Positions 46,884 through 58,640 are shown, numbered from the stretch's first letter. The stretch is DNA of 64,000 nucleotides from Rhyacophila brunnea (GCA_022495005.1 JAGYXB010001569.1:124001-188000); one strand, 5' to 3'. Notes: generated from the letters alone by a model not told the origin. Numbers and translations: made by a program.

Positions 46884-48277
46884 AAGGGGGGACATGCTCG
46901 TCGAATGTCAAAATTGAGTTTTTATTGTATTTTCAAACCATGATCCTGGACACTCCTTAAACGTTGTAGATAATCTATTTATATAATTTTGAAGCCTTAT
47001 TATCCTTTATAGTTATTTTAAACATTTGATGACTCCATAAAGTATTTTTGTTACATAAAATAGTATTCTTTTAAACCTCTCGCTCTAATGTTTTAGAATA
47101 TAGTCATATTTCGGTACATAACTGTGCAGTGGTGTTAAGATTTTTTACATTTCTTAATTTTTAAACGCATTTATAAAACTATTAGTATAGTTTATTACGA
47201 GATACTTTTTGTAAAATATTCACGATAAAAAATTATTTTGATAATCTCTGTGATCCGAAATTTTACAAGAATTAGGCATTTTATTATTCAAAAAATCGGC
47301 AAGATTAACACATTTGAAGATAATTCTAAAGATACTTATTATAAGCTATGTCTTTGACCATTCAAGTGTGATAAACATCCTATGAATAATGATTGCTTTA
47401 TAATAATTATTGACCTAAGAATAAGGTAGTGTTTTTTTGAAATACGCCATTTCTTTTGTCATTCCCTAGTGGTTAAGCTACAACATACGGCCGTAGCCAT
47501 AAATTGACAAACTATAATTAAAGTAGGGAGTAAAATTATGTTAACGCGCGTGTTTGAACATGTACCTAACCGATTTTTTTAATTTTTTTTTAAACGGTAC
47601 ATGTTCAAACACGCGCGTCAATATCATTTTACTCCCTACTTCAATTATAGTTTGTCAATTTATGGCTACGGCCGTATGTTGTAGCTTAACCACTGGGGAA
47701 TGACAAAAGAAATGGCGTATTTCAAAAAAACACTACCTTATTCTTAGGTCAATAATTATTATAAAGCAATCATTATTCATAAGATGTTTATCACACTTGA
47801 ATGGTCAAAGACATAGCTTATAATAGTATCTTTAGAATCATCTTCAAATGTGTTAATCTTGCCGATTTTTTGAATAATAAAATGCCTAATTCTTGTCAAA
47901 TTTGGGATCACAGAGATTATCAAAATAATTTTTTATCGTGAATATTTTACAAAAATTATCTCGTAATAAATTATACTAATGGTTTTATAAATGCGTTTAA
48001 AAATTAAGAAATGTAAAAAATCTTAACACCACTGCACAGTTCTGTACCGAAATATGACTATATTCTAAAACATTAGAGCGAGAGGTTTAAAAGAATACTA
48101 TTTTATGTGACAAAAATACTTTATGCAGTCATCAAATGTTTAAAATAACTATAAAGGATAATAAGGCTTCAAAATTATATAAATAGATTATCTACAACGT
48201 TTAAGGAGTGTCCAGGATCATGGTTTGAAAATACAATAAAAACTCAATTTTGACCTTCGACGAGCATGTCCCCCCTT
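46884..48277. mobile_element. Foldback element, family C: 1.39-kb palindrome with 683-bp arms
   Basis: The left arm 46884-47566 and right arm 47596-48277 are near-identical inverses around a 29-bp T-rich spacer. Ends read AAGGGGGGACATGCTCGTCG and the inverse. Flanks share AAGTACCT (46874-46881, 48278-48285). No coding frame of note. Related copies at 16558 and 55511. Confidence 0.88.
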
Positions 48278-48339
48278 AAGTACCTAACGTCTATTTATTT
48301 TCAAATTGCGTGGTGTCCAGTTGTTCCGGCGCCAAATCG

Positions 48340-48690
48340 TCCTAGACACCCCCCACATCATGAAGCGGGCCCCCAGGCCAGGATCTTTGGTAGGTCCCCC
48401 CTACCTATCACTAAGATTGAAGGCAGTATGGAGCTCTACAGTAACGTTTTCCAAATGGTGTTCGAGGTCAAATTAGTATTTAGTGTATTTTTTTAGCGAT
48501 TTTTAGTATGTTTTAGTACATCCACTTGAATTAATTGAATTGTCGAGTTCGAGTATCGACACACATCAAAAATTGCATCGCATAACTATATGTTTTTAAA
48601 ACCATACTGAACATTAACAATTGAAGTAAATTAGCGCCGCAGGCGACTTTTTTACTATTAAGGTCAATTTATGATTGTGTTGTTGTTTTT
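48340..48690 (+). repeat. Family F repeat, copy 1
   Basis: AAGCGGGCCCCCAGGCCAGG, CCCCTACCTATCACTAAG and GCGCCGCAGGCGAC also occur in the same order at 61850-62070. A minus-strand partial copy is at 53270-53380. The nature of the parent element is unknown. Confidence 0.55.
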
Positions 48691-48720
48691 ATTTAATAAA
48701 ACGCAATTTTTTTTGTAGTA

Positions 48721-48837
48721 AGTACTTATTCCACTTTTAATCAATAGATTAGGACCGGTTTCATCCGCCTCAGAGGGACATTTTCTGAGGCGGACGAAAC
48801 CGGTCCTAATCTATTGATTAAAAGTGGAATAAGTACT
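48721..48837. repeat. Hairpin repeat, family P, copy 2 (54-bp arms, 9-nt loop)
   Basis: Arms 48721-48774 and 48784-48837 are inverses with one mismatch (AGTACTTATTCCACTTTTAA outward; GGACCGGTTTC inward). The right arm contains CTGAGGCGGACGAAACCGGT, close to the 3' half of the hammerhead-like motifs (GAAA, CCGG, TC). Confidence 0.75.
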
Positions 48838-49502
48838 ATAAAAAAATTGCGTTTTATTAAATAAAACAACAATACAATGCAGTTCCACCATGAATTGACA
48901 GTTAACAAAATAAAAGAAATTATGATTGTGTGTTTATCTCACTATCTGGTTGACCCACCACGCCCTGTCAGTCCCCCTTTGTGAGGGCCATGGTATAACG
49001 TTTCATAGTTAAGTAAATAATAATAAAATTGAGATTCTACTGTGCGTTATACGCAAGAGACACGGCTTCATTTTGCCGAACAATACCGATTCTCTTTATA
49101 TTATTACTCTGAGCCTTAAAATAATCGCGAAGTATGGAGTCTACGCCACTGTCTTCCATTAAGGATTCAAACAAAATCCATAATAGTTTGATTGTGCTCG
49201 GGTACCGCACGGTGTGCATCTCTGCAGCTGAGCAAATGATTATTTCATCTGCAACCATCATCATTACACATTGTAATCATTAGCGATGATGTCCGTTTGG
49301 CTGATTCCCGTGTCCAAGTAGTCCTTTACAAGTAAAAATTATCAAACCGCCGAGATAACAAATTGCTCCGAAAGTGACCGCTTCCTAATATTCAGGTCAG
49401 CGCAGCGCTCGAAATTGAAAAATTTACGAACCGGAGTGCTAGACGAAATTTGGCGGAATTATACAGAAAGCAGCCAGTCCACACAGATACACATTCAGTG
49501 TA

Positions 49503-49862
49503 ATTGAGTCGTATAGTATCAAAAGTAGATCTGTGCGTTATTCATCATTTCGAGAAAATTACGAAAAACATTTTGTTGGGTTTTTTAGTGTTATAGGTAA
49601 TAGCATGAAATATTTTTCTACATTTAGAAATTTGAAATTCAATTCAAATTCAACAGTTCTACTTTTTTTTCCAAAGTATTTAACAGTTCTAATTCTGATA
49701 CCAAGCCCTATTTTCCATCACAATTTTATACCACACAGATATGATTTTGATTCGAATATTATATTGCTAGTCGTACATTTTGGTCAGAAGAATAATTTGG
49801 CATACTTGGTTAAATTTCGATATATTTGCGACAGTTTTACTTTTGATACTATACGACTCAAT
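49503..49862. mobile_element. Tc1/mariner-like MITE, perfect TIRs, TA target
   Basis: Perfect inverse ends ATTGAGTCGTATAGTATCAA continuing AAGTA, flanked by TA on both sides (49501-49502, 49863-49864). It contains a 111-codon frame with no recognised domain, which I do not regard as a gene. Confidence 0.75.
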
Positions 49863-49917
49863 TATTAATTGGTTCTACCTATAGTACCAACATACTATGA
49901 AGAATATTATGTTATTG

Positions 49918-50062
49918 TGGCAGTTCTCGTGGTGTAGTGCGTAAGGCGCTGGCCTTCCATCCGGGAGCTCTGGCTTCGACCCGGTGAGGACATAATAATA
50001 TATTTATGTGATTTTCTCAAAGCCTGGTAGTTTGTGATTGTACAAAATTACTAACACCCACC
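49918..50062 (+). repeat. tRNA-derived SINE (family S2)
   Basis: The head has TGGTGTAGTGCGTAAGGCGC (A-box-like) and GGCTTCGACCCGG (B-box-like). The body TTTATGTGATTTTCTCAAAG matches the copy at 31110. Confidence 0.65.
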
Positions 50063-50290
50063 TTGTACGAAATAGCGAGGACATAGGTAGTTATTAATTA
50101 TTAAAAAATATAAACATATTACGTTATTTTCAATATTTTCGTCTGTATCAAGTGATTATAATATGCACTAAAGTTCGTTACAAACGCATCGCGCAACCAC
50201 CTTGTACGAAATAGCGAGGACATAGTTATTAATTATTAAAAAAAATGTTATTTTCAATATTATAATATGCATTTAAGTTCATCACATAAA
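50060..50290 (+). repeat. Tandem duplication after the S2 SINE
   Basis: The stretch beginning CCTTGTACGAAATAGCGAGG is repeated about 140 bp later with the same following sequence (GTTATTAATTATTAAAAA). Confidence 0.65.
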
Positions 50291-50461
50291 CGCAACGCGC
50301 ATTCAATATTGATAATATTTGTAGGGGGGTTGTATTTATTGCGTTTATTAGCTTGCCCCTCGTTAAAATAAATCATAAATCAAAGCTGACTGGCTTTCGC
50401 ATTACTTTGCTCTGTTCTGTGATAAATATACATAATATTATGTTTTCGGAAGGGGAGGAAG

Positions 50462-51060
50462 CAGTAGCGAAGGGTGGAAGTAGGCTGCTAAGATCCGCCA
50501 TAAATCGTGCACATTAAAATTTATCAGTCATACGTATTTTTTTTCATTGAAATAAGACTACAATTTACAGATAGTGTTGGTTAGTTTTTAAAATTCAATT
50601 AAACCTTGTGAAAACCAATCCAAAATAGATAATAGTTAAAAAATACTCGTCTATCTATAAAATATCTTTAAATTATGCAATTAAATCATACATAACTTTC
50701 AATATTTGATAGATAGAATATTTTTTTTTTCTATTATAGTTTGTTTTTGGCAGGGCTTAATGATTTTAAAAAAATGGACCTAATATATGACGTGTAATAT
50801 GTATTCTTAATCCAATGAAAACAAATAAGTACCTAGGTATGAATGAAAAAGTGTGCAATTTTTCTTGTATCGTCCAAAGTATACCACAACTATTATGGTT
50901 TGGTTAGGCAGGTTTTAATTGATTTTTAAAAAATTTAACCAATACCATCTGTAAATTATTGTAGCCTTAGTTCAATAAAAACAAATACGTATGACTAACG
51001 AAGTTCAATGTGCACTATTTATGGCGGATCTTAACAGCCTACCTCCACCCTTCGCTACTG
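50462..51060. mobile_element. Family A hAT-type MITE, full copy
   Basis: Ends CAGTAGCGAAGGGTGGAAGT and the inverse CACCCTTCGCTACTG, with long inverted repeats and the AT-rich core of the family. No clear target duplication remains. Confidence 0.8.
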
Positions 51061-51789
51061 GCAGGTAATGATTAGTTATGTCGCCCCTGGGGATGTTGAT
51101 ACATCAATAAAAACATTATAGAAATGCCATTAAGTGTTTTGTTTTAATACCAATATTTCGTATAACTCCCTCTTGCAGTGGGGTGCACTGTGTATTTTAT
51201 TACGTTAAATGAGAGATTGTGTAGAAATTGAATGTGTTTTAAATTTGAATTTAGAACACTAAAAGTTTATTTTGTTTGTTGTTATGTGATGATGATGAAT
51301 AACAATGACGTCACAAGTTTGTACATATTTATTATTCAAACAATCATAATTCGTAATGTCGTTGTTATGTGAGAACTATTCATATTATTCTTGTTGCTAA
51401 ATACACAGCTGTTTACTTTACTTTGTGTCTATTGTTTCAGTAATTATTTCATTTGAACGGTAAGATTTGAACGGAAACACGCTATCATATTATAATGTTG
51501 AATTTGTAAGGGATATTTTCAGATTTGTTTAGATAGGTATGTAATCATTCCAAATTCAAAACTCATCATGATATCCACTCATTTTATATAAGATTTAAAA
51601 AAAAAAAAGACAAAAGAAGGTTGTAAATACTGTCATTTGCATACTATCCACTCATTTTATAGAATATTAAAAAAAACGAATGCTTACTTATCCCATCTTC
51701 TGTCACTTACATACGAACTAAGTTTCATATGACAATATATTTATTCTCAAATGTCAGAAAGTGTAATGTTTTATACGTATTTTTGTTTC

Positions 51790-52243
51790 CGAGCTAAGTT
51801 AGATCTAAGAATTATTGCTTATCTAACAAAATTTTCATGAGGAGTGGGCAAGCTAAACAAGCTATTTCAAAGAAATTAAAATGTGCTACAGCAGCATAAT
51901 ATGCAATCAAAGTCATTGGACCTACATGCAGGCATGTGAAGGTATTATTGGTTCAGCTGAATAACTTGGGTGCCCTCAGATTTTTTAAAATCTATTTTCT
52001 GTGTCGACTTACGATATGTATATTTTTATTATTTTTTTGTCCAATCTAGATCTACCAAAAAAAATCGTGTGAAGTGGGCAAGCTAAACTTTATTAACTTA
52101 TTTACAAATTATTTTTTAACAGATAGGTATAATACATAATAATTATGTAAGTGATATGGTACGGTTCTATTCAGTTTTTTGACCAATATAGATTGTAAGA
52201 ATAACCATCTAACAAAAATTCGTGTGAAGTGGGCAAGCTAAAC
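51790..52243 (+). repeat. Three spaced copies of a 65-bp repeat ending GTGGGCAAGCTAAAC
   Basis: Copies end at 51858, 52088 and 52243. Each has TAGAT, ATCTAACAAAA-like sequence, then GTGTGAAGTGGGCAAGCTAA (first copy: ATGAGGAGTGGGCAAGCTAA). Spacing is irregular (about 230 and 155 bp). Confidence 0.65.
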
Positions 52244-53269
52244 GTTTATATTATAATATAATTTATTTTTCATTTGCAAATTAATAGCAAATCCACCACA
52301 CCACATTTGCGCCCATAAGCAGTGTTAACTAGTATTATTAATAAAGATTTATTTTATTAGTTATTAAAAGCAACAATAAAAAACTGTTTTAAGTATAATA
52401 TACAGTTTGCTATTTATGATATGAATTTATAGTGTTGCAAATTGAATCTCAAAATAAAGAGTGTTGCTTCCACTACCGTAAACATAAAAATAAAACCGTA
52501 TAATAAAGTGCGAAGACAAATTGCATGTTATTTTACCCGGTGATAATAATCGTATTGTTATAATAGTTATTACGATTTTATGTTTGTGGTGCTAACTAAC
52601 TAGTATGGTGATAGAAACCAGTTATTGCTTACATAATAAATAATATGGCGCACAAGTCGTAAGTACTTACTCGGCCATTGATTTGCACAATAACATTAAA
52701 AAGTGCAAGTGTACAAGTCTATAAACACATCATAGAAAGTGAGAAAGCATGCACATACTCGATAATTATAATACTGTGAGTGTATCTTAATAATGAATAT
52801 TAGTATTAGGACAAGCGAATAAATACCAGGTGGGTATTTGTTTTTATTTGATTGTTTTTTTATTCAGTAGGTAAATGCGTATTTGTACGTAATTTCAAAG
52901 TAAATTTACTTTAAAAATTTTAAATAAGAACATCAAATCATTTTTTTTATTATTATTCAACGACTAATTCGCAAGATTTACTTATGAATGTAACATTTTT
53001 CATTGAACATGTATAATTCTGAGACACTTCGGAAACACGCATTCTTACGTAAACCGTATACCCTACTACAGTCCTACAAACTTATCTAAAGAACGGTCAA
53101 AAATGGAACTACGAATTACCACATGGTCGCCATTTTGAAAACGTCATTCGAATGTCAGATTCTGTCCAGTTGCGAGTCTTGGCGTCTCGGCATCTCTATA
53201 ATTCAAATGGATATATTAAAATATACAATAAAACACTAAATGTAAGTATACATTAATTTTACCGCGTAT

Positions 53270-53380
53270 ACCATTTGGAAAACGCTACTGTGGAGCGTCA
53301 CACTGCCTCTATCCTTAGCGATAGGTAGGGGGGCCGCTTCACGATGTGGGGGTCATGGTCCTGGGATTTCAAAATCGAGC
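53270..53380 (-). repeat. Family F repeat, partial minus-strand copy
   Basis: On the minus strand: CCCACATCGTGAAGCGGCCC, CCTACCTATCGCTAAGG, and CACAGTAGCGTTTTCCAAAT. Confidence 0.5.
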
Positions 53381-54361
53381 CTACATAATAGAAAATAGAA
53401 GGGGTTTTAATTAAAAGCGTTTCTGCTGGAAGTATGGTTTTATAGTCGCTAATTAGCATTAAAACACATTTTCTGTGTAAAAGTATTCTTTTTTAATGCG
53501 ATTGCGAAAAAATCTATTGTTCCCCGGCAAGTATCATAGAATTATTACTTCAGCACTCACCAGTTACAGAGGTGTGTTAAAATTTAGTCTTGCGTAAAAA
53601 AACACTCAATTGTTTTTGATTTCTGGTCCACATTTTCGGATGTGTTTTACGCCGAAGCTGCCTACACTTAATTAAAACCATTTTTCTCTATGATTTGTAG
53701 GTTTTGTTTGCGTTGCATATTTTCCACGAAGAAACAAAGCCATATGAAATTATAACGTAAATTGCCATTTTGTCTCCCATGTAACCCGAGCATATTGGTG
53801 ACCTACACCAGCGCCATCTTTAGATTAATAAAGCCTGGGCATATCTTTTTGCACAAGCGACGAGTGGTCCACTGTTCAGCTGTCAAAATCAGATCCCAGT
53901 AACATATTGATTCGCCCTTTCTCGTTTCAAATCGGATTATAAAAAGTTCTCAAATCAAATATCTACCATCAGTGTTATTTATAAATAATATACATTAGGT
54001 ACTGTTATTCATCAGCTGTCAAAGTCAGACTAGTCTTTCACACAAAAACCGGTGGTAATATCGATTTACAAAAAATATGTAGCATTGATCTATGCATTAC
54101 ATTTGTAGAAGGTGTGTTAAATGCTAGTGTTTTATTTATCATATAACTCATCTATCCAAATCAAACCATTCCCTGCGTGAACACGACAGACGCGTCAGTA
54201 TGAGCACTCTATAGATAGAACAATAACAGGTCATCCGTAGACAACAACGGGAGGGGCGGAAAAAGTAGGACCAGTCGTTGTGAATGTATCGGCTTTCTAT
54301 TTGGGTCGGCAATGCATACACAAATTATAATATTAACTTGTATTTTTTTTTTACAATGAAC

Positions 54362-54705
54362 ATTTAAACTGGAGCGGAGCACGGAGCAGTGGGGCAATGG
54401 GATTTTACTCGGAGCAAGAGCGGAGCCGGAGCACCGAAAATGTGTAGTGCTCCACTGCTCCGGATGTTTTTTTATTATTATTAAATTTTTCCCCTAAAAT
54501 CAATTCTTAGTGAGAAGAGGCAGATAATGAAAGACGATTTGCTGTCGGAAATTCCGTTAAACAGGATTGATAATGAAAATGACGAATTATAGACTTTATT
54601 TCAAAACAACTTATTTAAAAATAATAAAAAAAAAACATATAAGTACTTATATTAAAACTTTTTACCCGGAGCGGAGCTAGAGCAAGTATTAGGTCCCGGA
54701 GAGAT
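54362..54705. repeat. Element with repeated GGAGC motifs at its ends
   Basis: The left part has TGGAGCGGAGCACGGAGCAG, TCGGAGCAAGAGCGGAGC and the inverse GTGCTCCACTGCTCCGG. The right part has CCCGGAGCGGAGCTAGAGC and CCCGGAG. The middle is AT-rich. It probably is a hAT-like MITE with subterminal motif repeats. Confidence 0.5.
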
Positions 54706-55510
54706 TCAATGTTGCATGACAGTGTTGAGTATAATAATATACTAGGCTTGCTATCTTTTTATATTTGCATTATTTACGACTGATAACTTGTGTTTTGTTT
54801 AGGCACCTGCGTTATAATATATTATTTTGTTTTATCAGTTGCAATATTTTATTTTTCATTATACATATTTTTAAATATTTTATTGCAATGCATCGTTTGT
54901 GTACAATTCTCGTGTATAACTAAACACTTTGCAAATCTTTACTTTGAAGTGCATGCGCCGATTGTAAATTGACAAATAAATAACCGGCCATCGCCATTGG
55001 TAATTTAATATTGTATTGCAGCGAATGGCTAGCAAACAATCATTGTATTAGTATTAATGTCCGAGTTGACCAGCGTTGCTGGGTTGTAAAAGTGTTGATG
55101 AGGGTCGCGCCAAGGGTTGGCTGTCGCTAGGGTGCTGGCTCAACATTGCCACCTCCCACCTTAAATATACCTTAAAGCAAAGTGAATTATGTTCTAACAG
55201 AAATTACGACCTGCTATTTTACCTTTTAAATATAAATATAATATTCTGAATTGTAAAGTAAAGTAACTATTTGTCGTACAAATAATTCAGTAATCATATT
55301 TGCAGAAACGTTATATTATTTACTATGTTATTAAACTGACCCATACCGTTGACTTTGAAAGAATGCTTTTCGGTATTTTTTTTATACAACAGTGTTGAAT
55401 TCGTCATAATTATTATACCTATATGAGATTTGAATGTCCTTAATAAGAATATATTATGCAGGTAATATTTGTGTAATTTGCTCTGAATCTTCGATTTTCA
55501 GATCTATGTT

Positions 55511-55690
55511 AAGGGGGAGCTACAACATACGGCCGTAGCCATAAATTGACATTTTTACATCAAATGTTTAAAATAAATATAACGGATAATAAGGCTTCAA
55601 AATTATATAAATAGATTATCTACAACGTTTAAGGTATGTCCAGGATCATGCTTTGAAAATAGAAAAAAGCTCCATTTTGACCCACGCTGA
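55511..55690. mobile_element. Foldback family C, short derivative
   Basis: It starts AAGGGGGAGCTACAACATAC, jumps from the arm interior directly to the outer right arm (AGATTATCTACAACGTTTAA, TCCATTTTGACCCACGCTGA), and ends without the terminal GGGGGG block. Confidence 0.65.
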
Positions 55691-55819
55691 AGTTTATGTA
55701 ATTGGATAACATAATATTTTTCATACTAATACTATCGACCGATGGTACTTGATGGAATTTAAATTCTAATGGATTTAAGTTATGTAGGTAAGTACTATTC
55801 CATTTGAGTCGTTTTTCAG

Positions 55820-55859
55820 GCACTGTGTGAAGATGCCGAAAGGCGAAACCCGGGTCGCC
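55820..55859 (+). ncRNA. Hammerhead-ribozyme-like motif with CCCGGG stem III
   Basis: GTGAAGA (CTGANGA with one change), stem II TGCC-GAAA-GGCG, GAAA, the self-complementary CCCGGG, then TCGC. It is flanked by inverted copies of AATTCTAATGGATTTAAGTT and its inverse. The altered first core base suggests loss of activity. Confidence 0.4.
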
Positions 55860-56630
55860 AAAAATAAATCCATTAGAATTTATAATATTTTTCAATTAAA
55901 TCATTAAAGAATATTATTATACTTTAACACCCCTACTTGCCGCGTCCCTCAAGAATGAGCGGCCGTGTTAAAAAATATCACGCCTAGTAGATAGTAACTG
56001 CCTGAATACGACATATTTTTTTTATTGATTTTGGAGTTAGTTGATGACTAGAAAGTAACATTTGAGGACCCATTGTACGATTAGTATGATATAATTTGTG
56101 AAATGTTTGAGATACCTTTCAGACCGGGCGGGCGGCTACGGTGCAGTGTTGCGTAATCAAAAATACCTTTGTTCCATTTCCAAATACCGAAAGATACTTT
56201 CGCGCGCGACAGCTGATTGTGACACTATACGTACACCTTTCGTTATTTATTTTTTTATCATTCAGTATTTTTGACACGTCGACGTTTGCCGAATTCCGTG
56301 ACAGCCGAATTCGGCACAGTGGGCTGAATTTGCGCGCACGTCACGCGGCTAGTTCCTGGTTCGATTCCACGCGAATAAGGTAGTAGAAGTAGACTAACTT
56401 ACATGCGATATCGTAAGATTACTTTATCAGATTATATGTCATTGTTGACACGACTTCAAACTGGAAAATAATATGTAAAATTGCATTTTGCGTGTCAAAT
56501 GAAATGAGTGATACGCAGCGTTGCCAAATTAGCGTTTTTCTTCTCAGATTTAGCATTTTTGAATAGGCATCATCCATCTTGCAAAATATGCATCTGGTGT
56601 ATGGCCTTAAATATAGCGTTTTTTGACACC

Positions 56631-56835
56631 GCCTACGATGGCCACGCGGCTTAAGCGTCGGCCTATAATGTGAGGGTCCCAGGTTCGAATCCTGGGTCAG
56701 TTTTCTGTTTTCAATTTGTGTAGTCAGAGTATGGACCTTATACGTTGAGCAGGTGTCGAACATCCATTTCTCGTAAAAACGAAAATCTGTTAATACAAAA
56801 ACCTCAACTATGTGGAGGCCCATAAAATAAAATAA
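56631..56835 (+). repeat. S1 SINE, full length, plus strand
   Basis: The head has GATGGCCACGCGGCTTAAGC and the T-arm CCCAGGTTCGAATCCTGGG. The body and GTGGAGGCCCAT tail are followed by TAAAA repeats. It is the best preserved tRNA-like head in the window, but the 5' part does not fold into a complete tRNA. Confidence 0.75.
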
Positions 56836-56921
56836 AATAAAAGAGCCTCTTTATTTCTTACAAACAAAAGTAAATGACAGTTGATTGACTATATCTAATG
56901 ATAACCCATGAGTATATCTAT

Positions 56922-56925
<4 letters not shown>

Positions 56926-56962
<37 letters not shown>
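56926..56962 (+). repeat. (AT)n microsatellite
   Basis: A run of about 18 uninterrupted AT units between GTATAT and CTATCTATG. Confidence 0.9.
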
Positions 56963-56964
<2 letters not shown>

Positions 56965-57099
56965 ATCTATGATTGTATTATCTACTTATTTTCTAGTTTA
57001 TATAATATTAATTATTATTATTTTTTTATATTTTTTATTTTGTATATAATACTATTAGATAATGTTTATAAATTAAACAGTGATATGTAATTAGTTTGT

Positions 57100-57290
57100 T
57101 TGGTTTGTAAGAACCCCTCTACGGGTGAAAGCCTCCTCCTAAGAGTCCCACTGGACTCTGTTTTTGGCTATTTGTAGCCAATTTGGGCCCGCTGTCTTTA
57201 TGATGTCGTCTTGCCATCTCGCATCGGGTCTTCCTCTATAGCGTTTCCCTTTTGGGCCGTTCCATGAAGTAATTATTTTTGTCCATCTCT
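57100..57290 (-). pseudogene. 3' end of a non-LTR retrotransposon
   Basis: On the minus strand: GKRYRGRPDARWQDDIIK, then TAGPNWLQIAKNRVQWDS, a stop, and EEAFTRRG. This is the C-terminal tail typical of LINE ORF2 in insects. Only the last 60 or so codons remain. Confidence 0.7.
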
Positions 57291-57298
57291 CATCTTGT

Positions 57299-57343
57299 AG
57301 TGGAGGCCCATATTATGATCTTATTAGGATCGGATATGGTCGA
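57299..57343 (+). repeat. S1 SINE tail fragment
   Basis: GTGGAGGCCCATATTATGAT followed by CTTATTAGGATCGGATATGG, identical in type to the S1 tail, directly beside the LINE fragment. Confidence 0.6.
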
Positions 57344-57435
57344 TGTAATAGCTTTAAACTTAGAATATTATATCAGATTTGCTTGAAAATCAACACGCTG
57401 GTCTTTCGTATCTTATAAGTATCTTATGCCGTATG

Positions 57436-57530
57436 GCAGCAAAGAACTAGCGACCGAGAAGAGTGGAGGGAGCTAGGGGAGGCCTCCATCCAGCAGCGGA
57501 TCGACCCCGTCTGATGATGACGAAGTATCT
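57436..57530 (+). pseudogene. Short tail of another non-LTR retrotransposon
   Basis: REEWRELGEASIQQRIDPV with a stop resembles the extreme C-terminus of LINE ORF2 proteins. Confidence 0.45.
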
Positions 57531-58640
57531 TATAAATAAAATTAATATTATCTATATACAAAATGATGACTAAATTGTCCACAATTTTACGACTTCTTTT
57601 TATCAGTAAAGTTGTTGAATTAGTTAAAATAGAAAATTTCTCTCCTGTTCTTGTAAAAACAATGTTAACAATAATTATGATATTTTCTTTTGGAATCCTA
57701 GTTTCTTAACACTTTGAATTTTGAGAAAAATCAAGCATTTTTTCTGTCATCTAACTTATTTTCTTGGTATATTTTTGTGAATGGACAGTTGGCTACTGTG
57801 GTGATACCTTATTTGTTCACTCGTGACTTCTGTTCCACACCATGACCACTGTTACGGGCCCGGTTTTCAATTATATATTATCTGTGGCACTACTGGACCC
57901 AGTAATCAGACGATCATCTGGTTCCGCGGTTTCTTCAACGCCAAATTCACAGTTTGTGGAATCACCAGAGTTGCCCCACTAATTATTCCTGTCCGTATGC
58001 AGTTTGGAAGAGATAGACCTTTATATACATAAACATAGTGAACACTTTTGATTTGGTCGACAGTTGGTTAATTAAGTGGAAAAGATAATTTCACTCACGT
58101 ATACCTTTTAAGAATTTCACTACTTAAATTAAGTTCATGCCCACAACCATTCTATATAATATAAAGTCGGCTTTAATTCATGCCGTTTCAAATCAAGAAA
58201 TGCTTTTTGGGTAGTAGGAGCGGAGATGGCTCGAAAAGAGTGATGAACTTAGAGATGGCTGGTTCTAAACGTCATATTATGATGCCGACATACCCGATGT
58301 GCGAAATGCAAGCATACGTTTGGATTAAACCCCTATAGGTACTTTGTGTGCTTGCATACACATTCTTATCATTTATCATCCGCCAAGTCGAAGATAACAT
58401 ATTGGAATGGCTCGAGGTGCCTCTTTGGCGATGATGAATGATGACTATTTCTTGACAATTTTTGTGTTGGTGACTGTGGGTTTGTTCTATGAATATTCCT
58501 ATGTTGTTTACACTGCCTCTGTACTAGCGAATTAATTCATAATGATTTTCAAGCATTTATTTCAAAATTCAGCATAAACAAATAGTTTTTTTTATTGTCT
58601 TGTCTCAATTATATTCAAGAATATTATTATGTATATATAT

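Noticed and set aside
46545..48330. Larger element around the palindrome with GGACAACTGGACACCA ends
   Set aside because: Partial inverse repeats (46545-46590 and 48308-48350) exist, but the match is short and the two sides diverge quickly, so I did not list it as an element.
49533..49868. 111-codon plus-strand ORF
   Set aside because: It lies inside a TIR element, uses part of the right TIR as its end, is Phe/Asn-rich by AT bias and has no recognisable domain.
56419..56823. 134-codon minus-strand ORF
   Set aside because: It runs through the SINE at 56631-56835 in antisense; not a gene.
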